Source of the DNA: an uncultured Rikenellaceae bacterium
Lineage (GTDB): Bacteria; Bacteroidota; Bacteroidia; Bacteroidales; Rikenellaceae
Length of the DNA stretch: 16,794 nt
Direction of reading: 5' to 3'
NCBI GenBank assembly: GCA_910588925.1
Contig: CAJURV010000047.1
Span: 1-16,794, forward strand
A program made the translations under genes and the position numbers. This document shows, piece by piece, positions 1 through 6,880 of the stretch. The notes beneath the pieces were generated by a model. That model had not been told where the DNA came from, did no database searches, and worked only from the letters and a program-made list of their open reading frames with translations. The first letter of the stretch is position 1. Each line of letters starts with the position of its first letter.

Positions 1-55
1 ACTGCACTGTAATTTGTATGCTGTTTTTGCAGTTCGGTTTTGAAATTACATTTTA
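1..55. repeat. Contig-end inverted repeat, left copy
   Basis: These 55 bases are the exact reverse complement of 16740-16794, and identity stops sharply at base 56. Inside the repeat an 8-bp inverted pair, TGTAATTT at 8-15 and AAATTACA at 43-50, flanks a 27-nt spacer. The sequence is AT-rich and carries no coding signal. A match of exactly 55 bases at both contig ends is what a de Bruijn assembler run with k=55 leaves when it stops at a repeat node. The true repeat therefore probably continues outward beyond the window. It could be the edge of an insertion sequence or of another dispersed element, but no transposase is visible. Confidence 0.9.
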
Positions 56-642
56 GGGCGGTAGGCTTCCTACGGATATTTTCCACTCCCGGCCTTTTCA
101 ATCAGCCGGAACAATAAAACCGTATGCCCATATAAGCGAGCGTTCCGAAATTTGCCCGCAAACCGCGGACAAGGTGCCTTATGCCTTCTTAAATATCTCT
201 TCACGACACCGACACGGGCAATACGGTCATTGCTTGCAGAGCTATTGCCCATGAGTCAAAAAACATGGACTCCACTCTACCATATCAGTACCGAGGTCCT
301 AGACTACCTTGCAATATATACGGAGAATGAAGCCCACGTAGAAAACATACGTGAGACATCATATCCATTCATATTGCAACGAAATTGTCTAGGTTTCGGT
401 ACCGGAATGTCTATATGTCACTGCACATCAAGTTACAGACATGCAAAAAATCGCATTTTAATTCAGTACAAAGATAATGATTCTTATTTTAGTTTCTCAA
501 TAATTCAGCGCGACTAATTGACAGGCAAACATGTAGACAGCTACGTCATAAAGTCGCATATCCTGCAGTGCGCCATGCGAGATGCGGGCTATACGAATCC
601 GACAACACATCGTTTTATAACGATTTCAATCCGTATCATGTT
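56..642. other. Stretch with no convincing gene
   Basis: This roughly 590-bp stretch between the contig-end repeat and the acidic-protein gene holds no reading frame I can defend. A plus-strand frame with an ATG at 251 runs 88 codons to 517, but it has no ribosome binding site, no recognisable motif and irregular composition. A minus-strand frame at 70-252 (60 codons) is rich in Arg and Lys and may be part of a dispersed repeat. A possible minus-strand -7 box (TATCTTTG) lies at 469-476 with only TTG at 498-500 as the upstream element. A 6-bp hairpin sits at 609-624, just downstream of the acidic-protein gene. Confidence 0.4.
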
Positions 643-1224
643 TTAGAAAGTGAACAACAGCCCTTTACCTTGCCCGACAGCCTCTTCGTATATGCCGCAC
701 AAGTCGTCGTAAGCCTCCATCCATTCGTCCGGTTCCGCATCGTACAATAGCTCTTCCGGCTCTACGCTCTCTGCCTTATCTCTGTTTTCCGACAATATGT
801 TCAGAATCTCAGAGGCCTCGTCATCTTCCACCAGTCCGAGTCCCATCATCCCCGGATCTACCAGAATATCTCCTATTTTCACCTCTCTTCCCAGAACAGC
901 AATCTGCGGCTCATCGAGTATATCCAACTCTCCTATCACCTCATTTACCGCATCCCACATATCGCACAGCCCCATATCGTCATCCACCTCATAGCATGCT
1001 GTGAGCATAATGTCAAAACAGACCTGAAGCGTAAGTTCTCCGAACTCCTCTTCCCAGTCCTCGTCCAACGCGTCGCCGGTGTAAGGGGATTGCAACTCGT
1101 CGAGATGATCGCAAATATATCTATGTGCCACCTCGATGTCCCTGATACTGTCTCTCATGACAGGTTCTATCTCGGCATGAAATCTTTCCGTATCAAAAAC
1201 AAACGCCTTATGTTCCATACTCAT
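643..1224 (-). CDS. Highly acidic hypothetical protein, 193 aa
   Basis: I do not recognise a family. The predicted product has 193 residues, with about 54 Asp/Glu against about 10 Lys/Arg. It has no signal peptide and no membrane segment, so it is probably a soluble cytoplasmic protein. Acidic clusters occur in the middle (DEDWEEEFGE) and in the C-terminal third (VEDDEASE, EPEELLYDAEPDEW). The start is chosen from GGAGGA at 1231-1236, six bases before the ATG. Such a strong Shine-Dalgarno is uncommon in Bacteroidota. A second ATG two codons in is less well placed. A good promoter lies at 1420-1449, so the gene seems to be transcribed alone. Strong acidity and small size recall immunity or nucleic-acid-mimic proteins, but no toxin gene is adjacent and this is only a guess. 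Confidence 0.75.
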   Translation of the reverse strand: MSMEHKAFVFDTERFHAEIEPVMRDSIRDIEVAHRYICDHLDELQSPYTGDALDEDWEEEFGELTLQVCFDIMLTACYEVDDDMGLCDMWDAVNEVIGELDILDEPQIAVLGREVKIGDILVDPGMMGLGLVEDDEASEILNILSENRDKAESVEPEELLYDAEPDEWMEAYDDLCGIYEEAVGQGKGLLFTF

Positions 1225-1230
1225 AACTCT

Positions 1231-1236
1231 TCCTCC
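1231..1236 (-). promoter_or_regulatory. Strong Shine-Dalgarno for the acidic-protein gene
   Basis: GGAGGA on the minus strand ends six bases before the first ATG and fixes that start. The ribosomal protein genes in this window show no comparable motif, in line with the general weakness of Shine-Dalgarno signals in Bacteroidota. Confidence 0.65.
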
Positions 1237-1419
1237 ATTATGTTAAAAAATCTTACCTGACATCAATAATAATTATCTCACCCCAAACGTCACACCGACC
1301 TTGTTATTCCCTTCGAGCGGATATCACACCGCAAAACATCGTTAAAAACAACAGGCTATCATATTCACGCAATAATTAACAACCATCAAGCAGTATTCAC
1401 TGCAACATACACGTCGATG

Positions 1420-1449
1420 CAAATATATTAAACTTATGCAATACTCAAA
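1420..1449 (-). promoter_or_regulatory. Bacteroidota-type promoter for the acidic-protein gene
   Basis: On the minus strand TTTG (1446-1449) is followed after 18 nt by a perfect -7 box TATATTTG (1420-1427). The leader to the ATG at 1224 would be about 190 nt. Its length leaves room for regulation, but I see no clear riboswitch or attenuator fold in it. Confidence 0.55.
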
Positions 1450-1525
1450 TGTAAAGACTTATTAGACTTTAAAAACTAACGGTCTCCCGCTTTGTTCGGT
1501 TAGTGCAAAACATAACATATTAAAT

Positions 1526-1738
1526 CATCTCAGCCGCAAAACTATAATAACCGCATGACACACACAAAGCGCCCACCGCAACACCCTCGGTTTCACCCCT
1601 CATCACGTCTCTCAAATGGGGCTGTGCCCCCTCGTTTTGGTTACTTTGTCGAGTGACAAAGTAACTCCCCCGGAAGGGCCCGCCGGGAGGCTCTGCCAGC
1701 TCCCCACCGAGAGTCACACAAAAAACAACGCTCCCACT
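1526..1738. repeat. Dispersed structured repeat, copy A
   Basis: This segment is related to 14205-14381. The best conserved part is 1611-1691. It holds a GGGGC-TGT-GCCCC hairpin at 1618-1630, an 11-bp stem at 1640-1650/1655-1665 with loop GAGT, and a CCCGCCGGGAGG motif. Weaker similarity runs back to a shared CATCTCAG at 1526-1533. It lies directly downstream of the rpsN palindrome, in the same orientation relative to the upstream gene as copy B. No coding role is apparent: the open frame across it is explained by the repeat. It could be a REP-like or MITE-like element or a structured RNA. Confidence 0.75.
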
Positions 1739-1834
1739 GAAAGCGAGCTGGTAGTTTTACCGCATAAAAAAAGAGGGCTGAATTGATAGATTCAGCCCTC
1801 TTTTTTTATGCGGTAAAACTACCAGCTCGCTTTC
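1739..1834. repeat. Perfect 45-bp inverted repeat made from the rpsN tail and its terminator
   Basis: The left arm at 1739-1783 and the right arm at 1790-1834 are exact reverse complements around a 6-nt loop (TGATAG). The right arm holds the last four codons and stop of rpsN, a short spacer and the terminator half-stem. The left arm is an inverted copy of all of this, including the codons for Lys-Ala-Ser-Trp and the stop. Only the inner part (about 18 bp plus the A7/T7 runs) is needed for a terminator; the outer 27 bp duplicates coding sequence. Confidence 0.95.
1765..1807 (-). terminator. Intrinsic terminator of the str-S10 operon (bidirectional)
   Basis: A run of seven A, the stem GAGGGCTGAAT, a 6-nt loop, the complementary stem and a run of seven T lie 11 bases after the rpsN stop codon. 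The symmetry means it should stop transcription from both sides. Its presence shows that transcription of this operon ends after rpsN. Confidence 0.9.
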
Positions 1835-2088
1835 TTCACGCCCGGGATGAGGCCGTTAGAGGCCATTTCGCGGAACTGTATGCGGCTTATGCCGAACAGG
1901 CGCATGTAGCCTTTGGGACGACCTGTCATCTTGCAGCGGTTGTGCAATCTGATGGGATTAGAGTTGCGGGGCAGAGCCGCCAACCCTGCAAAGTCGCCGG
2001 CAGCTTTGAGAGCGGCGCGCTTCGCAGCATATTTTTCAACGAGTTTAAGACGCTTAACCTCGCGTGCTTTCATCGATTCTTTTGCCAT
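1819..2088 (-). CDS. rpsN: 30S ribosomal protein S14
   Basis: S14 binds 16S rRNA late in 30S assembly, in the head near S3, S10 and S19. The 89-residue product is the long, zinc-free form. It has one Cys (C52) and none of the CxxC pairs of the short zinc-binding form. The signature RCKMTGRP lies at residues 51-58. The N-terminal 30 residues are Lys/Arg-rich as expected. It starts five bases after the rplE stop and is the last gene of the operon. In most Bacteroidota rpsH would follow, but here a terminator begins 11 bases after the stop. Its last codons are repeated in inverted orientation on the far side of that terminator. Identification is secure. Confidence 0.97.
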   Translation of the reverse strand: MAKESMKAREVKRLKLVEKYAAKRAALKAAGDFAGLAALPRNSNPIRLHNRCKMTGRPKGYMRLFGISRIQFREMASNGLIPGVKKASW

Positions 2089-2093
2089 GACAC

Positions 2094-2648
2094 TTAGTTT
2101 TTAGCGTTTTTAAAGGGGATACCGAAGTGCTTGAGCAGCGCGTAAGCCTCTTCGTCGTTCTTTGCCGAAGTCACGAATGTGATTTCGAGGCCGAGAATCT
2201 TGCTCACCTTGTCGATATCAATCTCGGGGAATATGATCTGCTCGGTTACGCCGAGAGTATAGTTACCCTGACCGTCGAACTTGTCGCTCACGCCTTTGAA
2301 GTCGCGAATACGGGGCAAAGATATGGCGATGAGACGTTCGAGGAACTCATACATGCGTTCGCGTCTCAAAGTCACACGTATACCGATGGGCATACCCTTA
2401 CGCAACTTGAAGTTAGAAATATCCTTGCGAGAACGTGTAAGCACCGCTTTCTGACCGGCTATGAGGCTGAGCTCCTCCTGAGCGGTCTCTATCAGCTTCT
2501 TGTCGGCGGTAGCCTGACCGATACCCTGATTGAGAACGATCTTCTGAAGACGCGGAACCTGCATCACGCTCTTGTAACCGAATTCTTTCTGCAAGGCGGG
2601 AAGAATCTCCTCTTTGTATTTTGTCTTAAGTGAAGGTACGTACTGCAT
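2094..2648 (-). CDS. rplE: 50S ribosomal protein L5
   Basis: L5 belongs to the central protuberance of the large subunit, where it binds 5S rRNA and contacts S13 and P-site tRNA. The 184-residue product has the usual family length. It shows the N-terminal L5 signature around NQGIG (residues 40-44) and the conserved FKLRKGMPIG segment. The start ATG overlaps the rplX stop by one base (TAATG), which suggests translational coupling. rpsN follows after five bases. Nothing is unusual in the protein. Confidence 0.97.
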   Translation of the reverse strand: MQYVPSLKTKYKEEILPALQKEFGYKSVMQVPRLQKIVLNQGIGQATADKKLIETAQEELSLIAGQKAVLTRSRKDISNFKLRKGMPIGIRVTLRRERMYEFLERLIAISLPRIRDFKGVSDKFDGQGNYTLGVTEQIIFPEIDIDKVSKILGLEITFVTSAKNDEEAYALLKHFGIPFKNAKN

Positions 2649-2971
2649 TACTTAATCTCCTCCCCTGATTTTTTAGAGTAACGAACTAATTTACCGTTAT
2701 CACCCATGCGACGGCCTACACGAGTGGGCTTGCCGCTCTTGGGATCGATCACCTGAAGGTTGTCGATAGCCACGGGAGCCTCCTGTTTCACAATGCCGCC
2801 CTGAGGGTTCTTGGCATTGGGTTTGGTGTGCTTGCTGACCATGTTGACACCTTCGACGACGGCACGTCTCTTGTCGACGAGCACCTCGAGCACCTTGCCC
2901 TGCTGTCCGCGGTTGTCACCGGCATTGACATAGACGGTGTCGCCTTTTTTGATATGTAATTTAACTGACAT
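2648..2971 (-). CDS. rplX: 50S ribosomal protein L24
   Basis: L24 starts assembly of the 50S subunit by binding the 5' part of 23S rRNA. The start is placed at 2971, giving 107 residues beginning MSVKLHIKKGD, the usual family N terminus. An in-frame ATG 39 bases upstream would add 13 unconserved residues and overlap rplN, so I reject it. The KOW motif spans about residues 8-30 (KKGDTVYVNAG followed by RGQQGKVLEV). The stop overlaps the rplE ATG by one base. The gene lies 19 bases after rplN. Confidence 0.96.
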   Translation of the reverse strand: MSVKLHIKKGDTVYVNAGDNRGQQGKVLEVLVDKRRAVVEGVNMVSKHTKPNAKNPQGGIVKQEAPVAIDNLQVIDPKSGKPTRVGRRMGDNGKLVRYSKKSGEEIK

Positions 2972-2990
2972 CTCTTTAAATGTTTTAGGA

Positions 2991-3356
2991 TTACAACACT
3001 TCCGGAGCAAGTGAAACTATCTTCATGTAAGAGTCGCGAAGCTCGCGTGCCACGGGGCCGAAGATACGGGTACCGCGGATCTCGCCTTGGTTGTTGAGAA
3101 GAACCACCGCATTGTCCGAAAAACGGATGTAAGAGCCGTCGGCACGACGCACCTCTTTGGTAGTTCTCACTACAACCGCCTTAGAGACGGTACCTTTCTT
3201 TACATCTCCCGAAGGAGTGGCGCTCTTGACAGCGACCACTATTTTATCGCCGATAGAGGCGTAGCGGCGTTTGGTACCGCCGAGCACACGGATGCAAAGC
3301 ACCTCTTTGGCACCGCTGTTATCAGCTACTGTAAGTCTGCTTTCTTGCTGTATCAT
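2991..3356 (-). CDS. rplN: 50S ribosomal protein L14
   Basis: L14 sits at the subunit interface and contributes to bridge B5/B8 contacts with 16S rRNA. The 121-residue product matches the family length and opens MIQQESRLTVADNSGAKEVL, with the typical ADNSGA motif at residues 11-16 followed by the CIRVLGG strand. It is separated from rpsQ by two bases, so translation is probably coupled. Identification is secure. Confidence 0.97.
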   Translation of the reverse strand: MIQQESRLTVADNSGAKEVLCIRVLGGTKRRYASIGDKIVVAVKSATPSGDVKKGTVSKAVVVRTTKEVRRADGSYIRFSDNAVVLLNNQGEIRGTRIFGPVARELRDSYMKIVSLAPEVL

Positions 3357-3358
3357 GA

Positions 3359-3613
3359 CTATTTAGCTCTTTCTATTATTTCAACTAATCTCCAACGTTT
3401 CGTCTTGCTAAGAGGACGCGTCTCCATAATCTTGACAGTGTCGCCTTCGTTGCACTCGTTCTTTTCGTCGTGAGCAACGAACTTGGTGGTCTTGTTGACA
3501 AACTTACCGTATATGGGGTGCTTTACTTTTCTCTTAACGGCAACAACGATAGAACTCTGCATCTTGTTGCTGACAACCACGCCAATTCTCTCTTTTCTAA
3601 GATTTCTTTCCAT
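3359..3613 (-). CDS. rpsQ: 30S ribosomal protein S17
   Basis: S17 is a primary 16S rRNA-binding protein of the OB-fold class that acts early in assembly of the 30S body. The 84-residue product has the expected length. It shows the N-terminal strand GVVVSNKM (residues 11-18) and the family signature GDTVKIMETRPLSKTKRW in the second half. It begins ten bases after rpmC and ends two bases before rplN. Confidence 0.97.
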   Translation of the reverse strand: MERNLRKERIGVVVSNKMQSSIVVAVKRKVKHPIYGKFVNKTTKFVAHDEKNECNEGDTVKIMETRPLSKTKRWRLVEIIERAK

Positions 3614-3623
3614 CTTCTTAAAA

Positions 3624-3812
3624 TTAATTTTGTTTTTGGCGGAGGATAGTAAGCATGCGAGCTATATCCTTGCGCGTTTTGTTGATAGTGGTCGAGTTCT
3701 CTATCGGTGAGACAGAATGGTTGATTTTCATCTGGTTGAGAGCGGCTTTCTGAGCTTCAATTCTTTCTGCCAGATCCTGAACCGACAGTTCTCTGATTTC
3801 TGCTGTTTTCAT
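3624..3812 (-). CDS. rpmC: 50S ribosomal protein L29
   Basis: L29 is a small helical protein next to the polypeptide exit, near L23, where trigger factor and SRP dock. The 62-residue product is of normal length and is almost all predicted helix. It has the N-terminal AEIRELSVQDL segment and the conserved C-terminal IARMLTILRQ helix. It lies 11 bases after rplP and 10 before rpsQ, the standard L16-L29-S17 order. Confidence 0.96.
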   Translation of the reverse strand: MKTAEIRELSVQDLAERIEAQKAALNQMKINHSVSPIENSTTINKTRKDIARMLTILRQKQN

Positions 3813-3823
3813 TGTTCGACAAA

Positions 3824-4252
3824 TTAAATTGAGGTTTCAGAATAGTCGTGTCTTACGACGAATTTGGTCACGATAGGGAGCTTCTGCGCGCCGAGACGGA
3901 GAGCCTCCTTAGCCACCTCCATGGGCACACCCTCTATCTCTATGAGGATACGTCCGGGAGTAACAGGAGCCACGAACCCCTCGGGAGAACCTTTACCTTT
4001 ACCCATACGCACTTCGGCGGGCTTCTTGGTTATAGGCTTGTCGGGGAATATCTTGATCCATATCTGACCTTCACGTTTCATGTGACGCACGATGGCCTGA
4101 CGGGCAGCTTCTATCTGGCGACCGGTGATCCAGGCACTATCGAGAGCCTTGATACCGAACGAACCGAAAGCCAGCTGGTTGCCTCTCTGAGCCAGACCCT
4201 TCATGCGGCCTTTCTGCATTCTTCTGAACTTTGTCTTTTTTGGCTGTAACAT
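3824..4252 (-). CDS. rplP: 50S ribosomal protein L16
   Basis: L16 binds 23S rRNA near the A site and helps position aminoacyl-tRNA. The 142-residue product carries the typical start MLQPKKTKFRRMQKGRMKG, the GIKALDSAWITGRQIEAAR segment and the Gly/Lys-rich loop GKGKGSPEGFVAPVTPGRI that approaches the peptidyl transferase region. It follows rpsC after 23 bases and precedes rpmC by 11. Confidence 0.97.
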   Translation of the reverse strand: MLQPKKTKFRRMQKGRMKGLAQRGNQLAFGSFGIKALDSAWITGRQIEAARQAIVRHMKREGQIWIKIFPDKPITKKPAEVRMGKGKGSPEGFVAPVTPGRILIEIEGVPMEVAKEALRLGAQKLPIVTKFVVRHDYSETSI

Positions 4253-4275
4253 GATTTTTTATTTTTTTAGTCTGA

Positions 4276-5028
4276 CTACTTGCTTGCTTTTCTCTTGGCA
4301 CCGCCGCGTTTGCCGCCGCGACCGCCAGCCGCAGGACGCTCACCGCCGCGAGAGGCTACCTGAGAGGGAGCCGAACCCGAAACGGGAGAAAGGTCGCGTT
4401 TGCCGTAAACTTCGCCGTTGCAGATCCACACCTTTATACCGAGAAGACCTACTTTGGTGAGAGCTTCCGAGAGAGCGTAATCTACGTCGGCACGGAAAGT
4501 GTGCAAAGGAATACGACCCTCTTTATAGGTCTCCGAACGAGCCATTTCGGCACCGCCCACACGACCGGAGATCTGTATCTTCACACCTTCGGCGCCCATA
4601 CGCATGGTAGAGGCGATAGCCGTTTTGATGGCACGGCGGTAAGATATACGGCCCTCCACCTGACGGGCGATGTTGCTGCCGACTATCACAGAGTCGAGCT
4701 CGGGACGCTTAACCTCGAAAATGTTGATCTGAACATCTTTCTTGGTGAGCTTCTTGAGCTCCTCTTTGAGCTTGTCGACCTCGCCGCCGCCCTTGCCGAT
4801 GATTATGCCGGGACGCGCGGTGCTGATGGTAACGGTCACCAGCTTGAGGGTACGCTCGATGATTATCTTAGAGACGCTGGCCTTTTGCAGACGGGCATTC
4901 AGATACTCGCGTATCTTTGCGTCTTCGATCAATTTGGAAGAAAAATCTTTCTTGTTACCGAACCACGATGAATCCCAACCGCGGATGATACCAAGTCTGT
5001 TTGCTATAGGATTAACTTTCTGTCCCAT
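4276..5028 (-). CDS. rpsC: 30S ribosomal protein S3
   Basis: S3 lies at the mRNA entry channel of the 30S subunit and takes part in mRNA unwinding. The 250-residue product starts with the invariant MGQKVNPIANRLGI. It contains the type II KH domain with the loop RPGIIIGKGG at residues 72-81. Residues from about 215 onward form a Gly/Arg/Lys-rich tail (GGERPAAGGRGGKRGG) longer than in E. coli S3; basic tails of this kind are common in Bacteroidota S3. It lies five bases after rplV. Confidence 0.97.
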   Translation of the reverse strand: MGQKVNPIANRLGIIRGWDSSWFGNKKDFSSKLIEDAKIREYLNARLQKASVSKIIIERTLKLVTVTISTARPGIIIGKGGGEVDKLKEELKKLTKKDVQINIFEVKRPELDSVIVGSNIARQVEGRISYRRAIKTAIASTMRMGAEGVKIQISGRVGGAEMARSETYKEGRIPLHTFRADVDYALSEALTKVGLLGIKVWICNGEVYGKRDLSPVSGSAPSQVASRGGERPAAGGRGGKRGGAKRKASK

Positions 5029-5033
5029 CTCGA

Positions 5034-5441
5034 TTATTCGTTTTCGGGTTCAACTTTGCCGACCACTAAGGTGACATGGTTCGATCTCTTGCGTATCCTG
5101 TGCGCACGACCCTGAGGAGCGGGCTGGATACGTTTTATCATGCGGCCGCCGTCTACGTAGATCTCGCTGACGCAAAGTTTGGTATCCTCTACGCGAACGC
5201 CCTCGTTCTTGGCTTCCCAGTTGGCAATGGCCGAACGGAGCAATTTTTCGAGACGAACAGAGGCCTCTTTCTTGCTATAACGCAACAGGGCCATAGCGCG
5301 ATTGATCTCAACGCCTCTTATCATGTCGGCCACCAGACGCATCTTGCGGGGAGAGGTGGGACAGTTACGAAGGATCGCGATGGCTTTCTGCTTCTTGGCT
5401 GCTTTCAGCTTTTCTGCTGATATACTTTTTCTTGCACCCAT
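5034..5441 (-). CDS. rplV: 50S ribosomal protein L22
   Basis: L22 lines the nascent-peptide exit tunnel with its long beta hairpin. That hairpin corresponds here to the segment with GGRMIKRIQPAPQGRAHRI. The 135-residue product also shows the N-terminal helix motif CPTSPRKMRLVADMIRG. An N-terminal extension of about 20 Lys/Ala-rich residues precedes the core, as seen in other Bacteroidota. It is 25 bases after rpsS and 5 before rpsC. Confidence 0.96.
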   Translation of the reverse strand: MGARKSISAEKLKAAKKQKAIAILRNCPTSPRKMRLVADMIRGVEINRAMALLRYSKKEASVRLEKLLRSAIANWEAKNEGVRVEDTKLCVSEIYVDGGRMIKRIQPAPQGRAHRIRKRSNHVTLVVGKVEPENE

Positions 5442-5466
5442 TATTGACTAAAATTACCTGTTTAAA

Positions 5467-5736
5467 CTATTTTTTCTTATTGCCGCCATGACCGCGGAAC
5501 GTTCTGGTAGGAGCAAATTCGCCGAGCTTGTGACCTACCATGTTTTCAGTCACATATACGGGAATGAACTTGTTACCGTTGTGAACCGCTACGGTATGAC
5601 CCACGAAATCGGGTGAAATCATACTCGCGCGCGACCATGTCTTGATTACCGACTTCTTGCCGGAAGCGTTCTGTGCGAGAACCTTGTTCTCCAACTTAGG
5701 CTCGATATAGGGCCCTTTTTTCAGTGAACGACTCAT
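5467..5736 (-). CDS. rpsS: 30S ribosomal protein S19
   Basis: S19 forms part of the 30S head with S13 and S14 and contacts tRNA and the central protuberance. The 89-residue product opens MSRSLKKGPYIEPKL. It contains WSRASMISPDFVGHTVAVHN and the C-terminal signature NMVGHKLGEFAPTRTFRGHG, all highly conserved. It follows rplB after 23 bases. Confidence 0.97.
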   Translation of the reverse strand: MSRSLKKGPYIEPKLENKVLAQNASGKKSVIKTWSRASMISPDFVGHTVAVHNGNKFIPVYVTENMVGHKLGEFAPTRTFRGHGGNKKK

Positions 5737-5759
5737 ATTACGCTACTTTTTTTTCGTTA

Positions 5760-6584
5760 TTATTTCTTCCTTTTCGAAATGATATACTTGCTTGTGGTCT
5801 TTTTGGGATCACGGGTCTTGTAACCCTTAGCAAGCAAACCTTTGCGCGAACGGGGATGACCGCCGGAAGAACGGCCTTCGCCACCACCCATAGGGTGATC
5901 GACGGGGTTCATAGATACGCCTCGGTTGCGCGGACGACGGCCGAGGTGACGACGACGACCCGCCTTACCGTGGCTCTCGAGGTTGTGGTCGGGATTGGAA
6001 ACGGTACCGACTGTTGCGCGGCATGTAACCAACACCATCCTCGTTTCGCCTGAAGGAAGTTTGATGATAGCGTATTTGCCTTCACGGGCAAGAAGCTGGG
6101 CATAAGAACCGGCGCTACGTGCCATAACGGCACCCTGACCGGGTTTTAGCTCAATATTATGGATAACTGTACCAAGAGGTATTTCACTCAGGAAGAGAGT
6201 GTTGCCGAGCTCGGGAGCTACACCCTCGCCGCTCTGTATCTTCTGACCTACCTGCAGGCCGTTGGGAGCGACGATGTAACGTTTTTCGCCGTCGGCGTAC
6301 GCTACCAGAGCGATACGTGCCGAACGGTTGGGGTCGTACTCAATGGTCTTGACAACAGCTGCCATACCGTCCTTATCGCGTTTGAAGTCGATCATACGGT
6401 ACATCTTCTTGTGGCCGCCGCCTATGTAGCGTACGGTCATCTTACCGCTGTTGTTACGGCCGCCCGTGCTCTTGAGCGGACAAAGCAACGACTTTTCGGG
6501 TTTAGACGAGGTAATGTCGTCGAAAGTGCCGATTATTTTATGTCTCTGACCCGGAGTAGTGGGTTTGAACTTTCTTACTGCCAT
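5760..6584 (-). CDS. rplB: 50S ribosomal protein L2
   Basis: L2 is required for subunit association and for peptidyl transferase activity. At 274 residues it has the standard length. The start MAVRKFKPTTPGQRHK is the family N terminus. The OB-fold and SH3-like domains follow (RYIGGGHKK, QVGQKIQSGE, PLGTVIHNIELKPGQG). The C-terminal signature MNPVDHPMGGGEGRSSGG carries the conserved His near the peptidyl transferase centre. It lies five bases after rplW. No anomaly is seen. Confidence 0.98.
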   Translation of the reverse strand: MAVRKFKPTTPGQRHKIIGTFDDITSSKPEKSLLCPLKSTGGRNNSGKMTVRYIGGGHKKMYRMIDFKRDKDGMAAVVKTIEYDPNRSARIALVAYADGEKRYIVAPNGLQVGQKIQSGEGVAPELGNTLFLSEIPLGTVIHNIELKPGQGAVMARSAGSYAQLLAREGKYAIIKLPSGETRMVLVTCRATVGTVSNPDHNLESHGKAGRRRHLGRRPRNRGVSMNPVDHPMGGGEGRSSGGHPRSRKGLLAKGYKTRDPKKTTSKYIISKRKK

Positions 6585-6589
6585 CTCTG

Positions 6590-6880
6590 CTAGATATTAC
6601 TGTAAAAATCTATCTTATCACCGCTTTTGAGGGTAACAATCGCTTTCTTGGTGTTGTTGGTGCGACCTACGAGCATACCTGTCTTGGTGTAACGGCTTTT
6701 GACCTTACCCATGTAGTTCATAGTGTTTACGTCGGTAACCACAACCCCGTACATCTGCTCGACGGCGGTTTTGATTTGCAACTTGTTAGCCTTGCAGTTC
6801 ACAATAAAACCGTATCTGTTCAATTTATCGCCTTGAACGGACATTTTTTCGGTCAAGATAGGCTTAATTAATATTTCCAT
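6590..6880 (-). CDS. rplW: 50S ribosomal protein L23
   Basis: L23 borders the tunnel exit and is the docking site for trigger factor and SRP. The 96-residue product has the typical start MEILIKPILTEKM, the rRNA-binding segment NKLQIKTAVEQMYGV and the C-terminal strand KKAIVTLKSGDKIDFY. It ends five bases before rplB. Upstream, however, 184 non-coding bases separate it from rplD, whereas these two genes are normally nearly contiguous. Confidence 0.97.
   Translation of the reverse strand: MEILIKPILTEKMSVQGDKLNRYGFIVNCKANKLQIKTAVEQMYGVVVTDVNTMNYMGKVKSRYTKTGMLVGRTNNTKKAIVTLKSGDKIDFYSNI

Noticed and set aside
1..55. The inverted ends as terminal repeats of a 16.8-kb transposon
   Set aside because: The interior is mostly a core ribosomal operon with no transposase or integrase, and the exact 55-base length suits an assembly k-mer better.
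70..252. Minus-strand Arg/Lys-rich frame of 60 codons
   Set aside because: It is short, has no start signals and lies beside the contig-end repeat. It looks like a chance or repeat-derived frame.
251..517. Plus-strand frame of 88 codons in the left end region
   Set aside because: It has no ribosome binding site, no promoter, no motif I recognise and no partner gene. It is listed only as part of the unassigned stretch.
1520..1717. Minus-strand 65-codon frame over the dispersed repeat
   Set aside because: It is fully explained by the structured repeat. The related copy at 14205-14381 has indels that do not preserve the frame.
3848..4249. Long open frames opposite ribosomal genes, also at 4501-4971, 7080-7679, 10003-10938 and 14819-16063
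   Set aside because: They are mirror frames created by the codon bias of highly expressed genes on the other strand. The minus-strand products are certain.
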